From Macrophomina tecta (lineage: Eukaryota > Ascomycota > Dothideomycetes > Botryosphaeriales > Botryosphaeriaceae): a stretch of DNA of 64,000 bases. The stretch covers positions 1,798,001 through 1,862,000 of the forward strand of contig JAKSGN010000038.1 in assembly GCA_024180945.1 (NCBI GenBank), written 5' to 3'. Under the pieces are notes generated by a model. That model saw only the letters and a program-made list of their open reading frames with translations, did no database searches and was not told where the DNA came from. Both the position numbers and the translations under genes were made by a program. Positions 57,035 to 64,000 of the stretch are shown piece by piece (position 1 is the stretch's first letter; every line of letters starts with the position of its first letter).

Positions 57035-58005
57035 ATGAACCACTTCCCGCAAGCTTGGGGCAGGGTAAGCTAGCTACTGAAGCCTCGCAACCTGGCCGCC
57101 GAGTGACATTTCAGCTGATCCGGTCTTGTTGCGATAGCCCAGAGATGACGTCTATGGCGCCTATGACCACTCCTTCCTCCAGACCTCCGGTCCCGTGCAG
57201 CACACCCAACAACCCATCGTGACGGGAACCAGCGTAGTGGCAGTGAAGTACAAGGATGGCGTCGTCATTGCCGCCGACAACCTGGGTACGTGGACGCGGC
57301 GACGAGCTCCTGTTCTGTTTCTCGAATCAATCCTGCTAATGCCCTTCCCTCTGAATAGCATCATACGGCTCCCTCGCGCGCTTCACGGATGTCAAGCGCC
57401 TCCGCGTCTTCAACAACAAATCCGTCATCGGCTTCGGCGGCGACGTGTCGGACATGCAGTACCTAGACCGTCTGCTGACGTCGCTCTCGATCCGTGAGGA
57501 CTATGGGCAGCACGAGGCGGCCGAGGACAACGACAACGAGGCCGCGTCGCCGTCGTCGCTCAACGCCAAGAACCTGCACACGTACTTGTCCAAGGTGCTC
57601 TACCGGCGCCGCTCCGAGTTCAACCCGCTGTGGAACGTGCTGCTCATCGCCGGCTTCGACCACGATGGCGCCACGCCCTTTCTCGCCCATGCCGACCTGC
57701 TTGGCACCACCTTCTCCGCCCCTGCCCTCGCTACCGGCTTCGGTGCCCACCTGGCCACCCCAATCCTGCGCAAGCGCGTCCCCGACGAGGAAGCCGCACG
57801 CAAGCTCTCCAAGGAGGACGCCATCACGCTCGTCAAGGACTGCATGAAGGTGCTCTTCTACCGCGACGCCCGCAGCTTGGACCGCTACTCGATCGCCGTC
57901 ATTGAGCGCGGCCATGATATCGATCTTAAGGAGGATGAGAAGCTGGAGAACCAGAGCTGGGCGTTTGCGGAGAGGATTAGGGGTTACGGCACTCAAGTCA
58001 ACTAA
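57035..58005 (+). CDS. PRE4: 20S proteasome subunit beta-7 (Pre4/PSMB4)
   Basis: Exons are 57035-57064, 57138-57285 and 57359-58005, giving 274 aa; both introns are 73 bp. The first exon is only ten codons ([10 protein letters not shown]). Conserved text includes [72 protein letters not shown] and [24 protein letters not shown]. Beta-7 is a non-catalytic beta subunit whose C-terminal tail inserts into the opposite ring and stabilises the 20S core. Its presence 1.7 kb from PRE7 places two beta-ring genes together. Confidence 0.96.
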
Positions 58006-58823
58006 GGTGACTTTCTCACGCCGGCGGTGGTATTCCGCGATGTGAGGTTCTTCTCTGCCGAATCTCAGGACAATGGCAATTCAGCGGCGAGCGCTTTGAC
58101 AGAAGGGACATTGGGTGGAGGCCGAAGCAGTGCATGGTTGAATTGAAGGATAGACTTTACTGTAAATCATGGTGCCAATGTGACTTGGGGCGGGCGAGGT
58201 CTCATCCTCGGCAACATTGCCTTTATTCCTGGCTTCCAACGAGGAAGAAATATCATGATTGTAACTTCAACCAAATTTCCGAACTGCAAGATATCATGTT
58301 ATAAGTCTTCTTTCAGACCTGTCAGGCGGGGGAACCAGCAGGCCACTTAGCACTGCGCCGGTGTTCGTTTCCGCCGTTGGCTTTTCAACGTATTGTGACG
58401 TGATGGCTTTTGGAGCCTCCCCTGCCTCAAAGTGATGGGTGTGAGATGCCTCCCTCTTGGCACTTTGATGGTATGTAATTCGCCTGACCGAAACAATTAC
58501 TCAAGTATTACAATTCATGAAGTTATCATTAATGAAATAGACGTTATCTACTACCGGCACCCAATGGGTCTGCCAGCAGAATATCTCTAAGGTCGTTCAA
58601 CCTGCCAAGCGACAGAATGCCCCAAAACGCCTGTTTCCCCCAATACTGGTATCAAAATAAGAAGGACGAAAAGTGCCCGCATGTCAAAATGCAAGGCGAT
58701 CTAACCAAGGACCAATATACGTTTCCACCGCCTTCGCTCGTCATCTGCAATCATGATCATGTCTTATGTGCAGAGTGGATGCCATTATGTCTGTACAATC
58801 CTGAACCCCCGTCCCTGTTCGCC
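58006..58823. other. Convergent intergenic region PRE4/Sfk1-like
   Basis: This is an 818-bp stretch between two 3' ends. It is moderately AT-rich in the middle. No gene was seen. Confidence 0.6.
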
Positions 58824-59841
58824 TTAGAAGTGGCCAGGAGCGGGCTTGCCCTGCTGCGGGTGGCCATCGGGGTAGTAAGTCTGCCCGTTAATCCCAGGAT
58901 GGCTAGGGTAGCCGTTTGCGACATGGCCGTTAGGAGCTGCAGAGGTACTCGCGTAGTGCCTGGTACCACTGCCGTTGAAATGTCCGCTGGGATACACGTT
59001 AGGACCAGGGGCGCCGACGCCGACGGCGTGATCTTGGTACAAGCCAGTCTCGCTGCCGCCGGAGTTGTGTTCAGCCTCGGCCATCGCGATGGTGGTCTCC
59101 TTGCTGTGGTGATGCTTGGTGCGCAGCGCCGGGAGGAAATCGATTGCGTAGGACCAGACGTAGAAGGCGTAAATGAGCGCAATCACCCACTCGATGATCG
59201 CAGCTGCGTTGCGGTGATGACGGTTGCCCAGGACACCAAAGGCAATAGCCAAGCCCAGTTCGACGAAGATGAAGAGAAGCTTCATGTAGAAAGAACCGCG
59301 GAGAAACTTGCTATCACGGTGGTGGACTCCAAGGCGCTGGTACTCGATGCAAACAAAAATCGCAGAGACGATATAACCACCAATGAACAGGCAGAGGAAT
59401 ACATCGTGCAGAGTTGGGTGCCTTTTCGTGTCGAAGATGGCGAGGAGGATCAATCCAGCGGCGCCAACGACGGCCGCAATAGTTGCGATGACAGAGCAAA
59501 CCTTCTGCCACAAAGACGTGTTCGGGTGCAGGCGCCCACGATGGCGTAGGTAGCGCTCGATGACGAAAACGAGATCAAATATCACGACGGATGCGGCACC
59601 CATGGCGATGAATAGAGGCTTGAGTTTGTCCGCTCCGACGTCCGAAATATAGCTGTAAACTTATCAGTGAAATGCCAACCTCGGACACCTCCCGTAAAGC
59701 TTACGCGATTGACTGGTTTGGCTCCATGGATACATAGCGAGGCTTCCCGTCCACGATCCACGTTAATAGCATTGCGAGTAGCATTGCAAGCCAGATAACG
59801 CCCGATACCAAAGGTACCATCCAATACTGTAGGCCCAACAT
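58824..59841 (-). CDS. FRAG1/DRAM/Sfk1-family membrane protein
   Basis: Minus-strand exons are 59841-59705 and 59652-58824, giving 321 aa; the 52-bp intron joins NQSIA to YISDVGADKLKPLFI. About six hydrophobic segments are visible: residues 8-30, 60-80, 95-118, 127-147, 165-185 and 190-210. The short motif YISD after the first luminal loop is the family signature. The last 95 residues are soluble, rich in Gly, His, Pro and Tyr (for example GYPSHPGINGQTYYPDG). Yeast Sfk1 is a plasma-membrane protein that helps localise the PI4-kinase Stt4 and controls lipid asymmetry. A similar role is inferred. Confidence 0.88.
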
Positions 59842-60936
59842 GGTTGATCCAGTCGCCGGCGGTGAGAATGAGTCGTTCACGGGTTACCAGCGAGGGAAGC
59901 GAGTCGCGTGCGCGCAAGACAGGGATGGTATAAGTGGGTTGAGGGTTGGGCGAAGAAGCTCCGCGAGTGCGAGGAAAGTGAATCGAAAGGCTCTCTCAAA
60001 AGCGAGCTTGAGCGGAGTAAAAGTATGGCGGGCAAGGGGGCAGTGACGGGCAGAGATTGCGTATGTAGTGCTGGGCAGTGTACGACTTTCGGCGGCGGAC
60101 TTGGTCATACGTCATGAACCCGCCTGGTCCCGGAGGGCGCTAGAGCCAATGCCGGCGGCGCCCAGGGGCCAGGCCCAAGAAGCAGGAGCCAACACGTCAA
60201 TCGTGGGTTCCTTCAGCGGAGTCCGGTAACCCCGACATCCGGCGTCTCTGTTAATCAGAGATGGCTCGGCGTCCGCTGTAGGATGTGCGGACCCTGAGGC
60301 TTGCTGATGGATTCGTCCATCGTGGTTGACGCCCCCGGCGTGGGCCGCCGACGTGGCTTGCGGCTTTGACAAGCGGCTTACATGCTGATCATTAGCGGCA
60401 GGCGGGCGGCTGATGACGCAGCATCGCTATCAGCCTCAGACACACACCAGTCCTCCGGCTTCAGCACGAATGCTGTCAGTCGAGAAATGAATGCAAATCA
60501 TGGAGCGCAGGACCCTGGACTGACCAAGAAGTGAATTCAGATGCTGCCCTGGCCAATGCTGTGTCTTCTATATGGAGATACAAGGCCTCTGCCTTGGTTC
60601 GAGCGCACCAGTGCCTAGGCAGACTTGAAACCTCTGTGAAGATATGGTTCGGAAAAGCGAACGCGTGGCTTACCCCATTAATCGAGCAAAAGGCAGACGT
60701 GCGCAGCGTTCGGGGCTGAGTGGTGTGCGCCTGGGGCAGAGCAGTCTCGCGCGACCGGTCCGCAGTGCGAAGGCTCGGCCGGGGATCGGCTACCGGCAAT
60801 ACGTTAATCCGTCGTTTGTGCGCGCCAAGCCCACACTCCTCGCGCACCCCAAGCGACTTTTGCCCAGTCGACCGCGAAAGAAAGGCGAACCTCACCTGCG
60901 ACCACCATCCTCCGACCGACTAACCCACCAGCAACC
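59842..60936. other. Divergent intergenic region Sfk1-like/eL36
   Basis: This is about 1.1 kb between two divergent start codons. The frames present overlap and are unrecognised. No specific element is assigned. Confidence 0.55.
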
Positions 60937-61661
60937 ATGCCGAAGGAAGTCAAGCAGAGGTCCGGCCTTGCCCGCGGCTTGAACGCTGGCCACGTACGTT
61001 CATCGTCCTGCTCACTGCGCCCGCGGATTTCTCGACGAAGGCCCGCGGTCCCGCTGCCGCTCCGCGACCCCAATCGCTAACGAGTTTTTATTTCTGCCGT
61101 ACAGAAAGTCACTCCCCGCACCCCCAAGACCAAGATCTCGAGGACCAAGGGTCACCTCAGCAAGCGCACCGCTTTCGTCCGGGAGGTTGTGAAGGAGGTT
61201 TCCGGGTATGTGGATCCAGTCAACATACACGAGCAGCCCAAGTGAAGAGGAGGATATGGGTGGACCAATACGAGGAAGCCCAGAAGACGCCGCATCTGCC
61301 GAACGTGGACACAGGACAATTGGGCTCGTATACACAGGATTGAGCCTTGTAGCTAACGGTTTGCCTTCGCAGTCTCGCCCCGTACGAGCGCCGCGTCATC
61401 GAACTTCTCCGCAACAGCAAGGACAAGCGCGCCAGGAAGCTCGCCAAGAAGAGGGTACGTCGTCTCCCAAAACCTGCAAATGAACCACCGCCGACCGACA
61501 TGTACACATCCGAACGATTCCTTCCCATATTCCCTCCATACAAATACAACAGGAACATGGTGCTGACTTGCGTACAACAGCTCGGTACCTTCGGCCGTGC
61601 TAAGAGAAAGGTTGATGAGATGACCAAGGTCATCGCCGAGGCCAGGAGGGCAGGCCACTAA
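60937..61661 (+). CDS. RPL36: 60S ribosomal protein eL36
   Basis: Exons are 60937-60993, 61105-61205, 61373-61454 and 61581-61661, giving 106 aa, the normal eL36 length. All joins restore conserved text: LNAGH-KVTPR, EVSG-LAPYERRVIELL and KKR-LGTFGRAKRK. The protein is strongly basic. The three introns are 111, 167 and 126 bp, clearly longer than most introns in this window. This is common in fungal ribosomal-protein genes, which often carry regulated or snoRNA-bearing introns. No C/D-box snoRNA signature (TGATGA with CTGA) was seen in them. eL36 sits on the large subunit near the peptide exit and L1 side. Confidence 0.97.
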
Positions 61662-62266
61662 GCGAGGGGAGAAGAGCTACTTTTCCGGTCAAACAGGGTT
61701 CTTTTTTCTCTTTCGCTTTCCAACGTGGGGGGCGCTTACGGAACACGCTGCCTTTGCTGCTCGGAAAAGAATCAAAAATGGATGGTCTTTGCATGATATG
61801 AGAGACGAGGGGACTTCCACCTCCCACTAAACATTACACCCCGGGTCAGAGGAGTCTTCTGATAGGTCTCTTACGAAATCCGATAACAAGCGGCGTTTGC
61901 CTCCCATGTTGATTGTTTTTCGGATGTCATGCCATTGAGGTTCTCACATCAAGCTTGGAATTTTGAATCTACAACAGCCCAAGCCCAGCAATTAACGCCA
62001 CAGCCCGGAAACATGGAACGACAGAGACACTATCGCGTATTGCTGAAACTATCGCCTGCACAGCCGAGGCGTGTATCAGAAACGCATGCTCTGGGTTTTC
62101 ACCAGTATAACTCTTTTGACCGTATTCTCTGGGTTGCTTACGAACCGCACTGATTCTCTATCGACATGCTCGTGCTCCGAGCAAAGCTACTAACGAACCA
62201 TGATTCACTATCCTATGGAAACCCCGCCCGATGCACTGATTAGAAATGTGAAGTCCCGCCTAACCG
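61662..62266. other. Convergent intergenic region eL36/UBX4-like
   Basis: This is a 605-bp stretch between two 3' ends. No gene was seen. Confidence 0.6.
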
Positions 62267-63873
62267 TTATTTCCTGCCCTTGAACAATCCCTTGTTAAGC
62301 ATCGCCTTCAACTTCGATTCCTTGTCCCCCGAGCTCGCAGATTTCCTCGCGGGCGCCTTATTCTCCGCACTCACCTCTCCTGCCCCACTGCTAGACGACG
62401 GAGCAACGGCAGATGGCTCTTTGACCGCCATCTCATGTCCTTTCTCGTACCAGTCCTGCTTCAAGCTGCGTGTGGTCCTCGCCGCGCCGCTCGCGCCGTC
62501 CTCCCACACCAGGTTCATCAGCTGCCGACCCTGAAAGCCCAGGTCGGTAACCAGACGCTTGGAGTCCTCCTTTAGGGTCACGTGCGGGCCGCGCGGACTG
62601 ACATATCTGAGCGCGAAGGGCTGCTCCGGATGCGCCAGCACGCCGCGCACGCAGGCGTACAGCGCCGTGGCCGGCTCGTCCCTGGTGAATTGCGCCTCGA
62701 TGTGCGACGTGTCCGGCAGCCGCACGCGGATCGTCACCTTCTCGATGGCAGCGAGTTTGTCAGCTTTGGCCTGCTCGGCCGCGGCAAGCTCAGCGTCGGA
62801 GGCGAGCCGCTTGTTCTTGCCGGCATTCTGCAAAACAGACTGGTGCGCTTTGGCGTGTTCGACGGTCGGGACGTAGTCTTCTTCGTTGAAACTGGTGTTG
62901 CGGACAGCGGCGGGCGTGCTGGAGCTAGAGGGGGTGTAGATGCGGATGGGTCGCTGGTCGGGACCGGGCACTGCGTCCTCTATGGGAGCGTCTGAGGTGC
63001 TGCTGGAAGAGATGGGTGGCTGTTCGGCGGGGGCAGGGGTCGTGTCTTCCTGCTTGGTGGGAACGACATCTTCCATGGGTGATGTAGCGGGCGACGGAGG
63101 GTTAGGTTCCCCAGCAATACTGTCTGGCTCTGCTGGTGAAGAGGCCGGCGGCCCCGTGGCAGATGTACCTGCGTCGGTGGCATGTGCTCCCTTTGCTTCC
63201 TTTGCCGGTGCTGGTGCCTCTACATCCTTGAAATATCCTGAGATCTCCGTCATAGCCTCTTCGAGTGGCTTGCCGCTATCTCTAAACGAGCAACGTAGCA
63301 GTGCGCTGCCTCCCGTATACCCTAGTTGTGCCAGTGTCTTCTGTAGGTCCGTGAATGTGCTCACTTCTCGCCCCATGATGTTGATTACGGGTAGTTCGAA
63401 ATTCAATCGACCAGCTCCAGAACCGCCAGCATTGGTGACGGCGACGCCCCGCTGTGTGAGGTTTAGGTTCTGCTCAGAGATAGTCTCGAACACTCGTAGA
63501 ACCTGCCATATCGATGTGTTGCTTGGGAACTTATGGGTAAGGCGCTGGCCGGGCTGTTCAAGCTGGAGGGCGACGTTGACGACTGACGGTGACCGGGAAC
63601 CTTGCACGAGGTCGAGCTTCGCACCCTGAGGGAGGTTGGCAAGGCGTATCGTACGCGAGAGGTCGACGGGCTTGTTGTTGAACCTTTGAAGGGTTAGTGG
63701 GGCTCTGCGCGGTGTTGAGGGGTAGCTCGCGCCTACTTCAGAGTGTAGTTGTCCGGGTTAAGGCTGAACTTGGCGCAGGCTTCAGCGAGGACCTCAGTGA
63801 GGTGCTTGCCAGGCGTCGTCTTGATACGCGCGGTGCGAGCGCTCGTGTCTACCACGACGACGTGAGACGCCAT
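62267..63873 (-). CDS. TUG/ASPSCR1-like UBX-domain protein (Ubx4 class)
   Basis: Minus-strand exons are 63873-63737 and 63683-62267, giving 517 aa; the 53-bp intron joins YTLK to FNNKPVDLSRTIRLANLP. The N-terminus is a TUG-type ubiquitin-like domain (about 1-75), followed by a second Ubl-like segment (to about 160). A long Pro/Ser/Glu-rich linker (about 185-330) contains a conserved EEDYVPTVEHAKAHQ block. The UBX domain (about 365-450) has TIRVRLPDTSHIEAQF and PFALRYVSPRG. UBX proteins recruit the AAA ATPase Cdc48/p97 to substrates; yeast Ubx4 acts in ER-associated degradation. The Lys-rich C-terminus ends KGLFKGRK. Confidence 0.9.
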
Positions 63874-64000
63874 GCTGCGCGAGCAACGCTGAGTGAGGAG
63901 ACGCCGATGATAGTGTAGTGCAGCAGATTGAGCAGTCGGGAGCGGGAACAGTCGACCGAGTGGCGGCGGCGGGTCTCACGGATGTTGCGAACAGCTTCGT
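63874..64000. other. Upstream flank of the UBX gene, window end
   Basis: This is 127 bp upstream of the UBX gene start. The sequence is too short to show a neighbouring gene. Confidence 0.5.

Noticed and set aside
1..64000. CRISPR arrays, rRNA, transposon ORFs, secondary-metabolite synthases
   Set aside because: None was seen on reading the window; CRISPR is not expected in a fungal nuclear genome.

Overview
The window is a piece of a filamentous ascomycete nuclear genome, most likely class Dothideomycetes. The evidence is short GT-AG introns (mostly 45-90 bp, with CTRAC-type branch sites), compact housekeeping genes of Pezizomycotina type, a CYP51 sterol demethylase, a psi-factor-producing oxygenase (Ppo), an Msn2/4-type zinc-finger regulator and a fungal DUF2235 hydrolase. 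Exon joins were placed by reading frame, splice signals and remembered family motifs; no database search was run.

Layout, 0-40 kb: an N-terminal fragment of a taxilin-like protein (-), CYM1 presequence protease (+), DNA polymerase delta small subunit (+), diphthamide synthetase DPH6 (-), an Msn2/4-like factor (-), a thioredoxin-PITH protein (-), a small intron-split single-span membrane protein (-), a tRNA-Ala(AGC) gene (-), PEX10 (-), CYP51 (-), a Rad53/Chk2 kinase (-) and a U2B''/U1A-type snRNP protein (-). From 8.6 to 39.8 kb every recognised gene is on the minus strand, and this half contains long gene-poor stretches (3.0, 5.8 and 4.7 kb).

Layout, 40-64 kb, is gene-dense: ARPC1 (+), MDM31/32 family (-), PNO1/DIM2 (+), DUF2235 hydrolase (-), Ppo oxygenase (+, 14 exons), proteasome beta-6 (-), HCNGP/SAP30BP-like (+), proteasome beta-7 (+), Sfk1/FRAG1-like membrane protein (-), ribosomal protein eL36 (+) and a TUG/UBX4-like UBX protein (-). 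Several pairs are divergent with short shared promoters (snRNP/ARPC1, MDM31/PNO1, PRE7/HCNGP).

Most genes are unrelated housekeeping functions: mitochondrial proteolysis and morphology, DNA replication and checkpoint, ribosome biogenesis, the proteasome, sterol synthesis and peroxisomes. No secondary-metabolite cluster, transposon, CRISPR or rRNA was seen. The most unusual object is the tRNA-Ala gene at 29892-30040. It carries an ordinary anticodon-loop intron plus a second 53-nt interruption in the D-loop that begins GTAAGT, ends CAG and contains CTAAC, so it looks exactly like a spliceosomal intron inside a Pol III gene.
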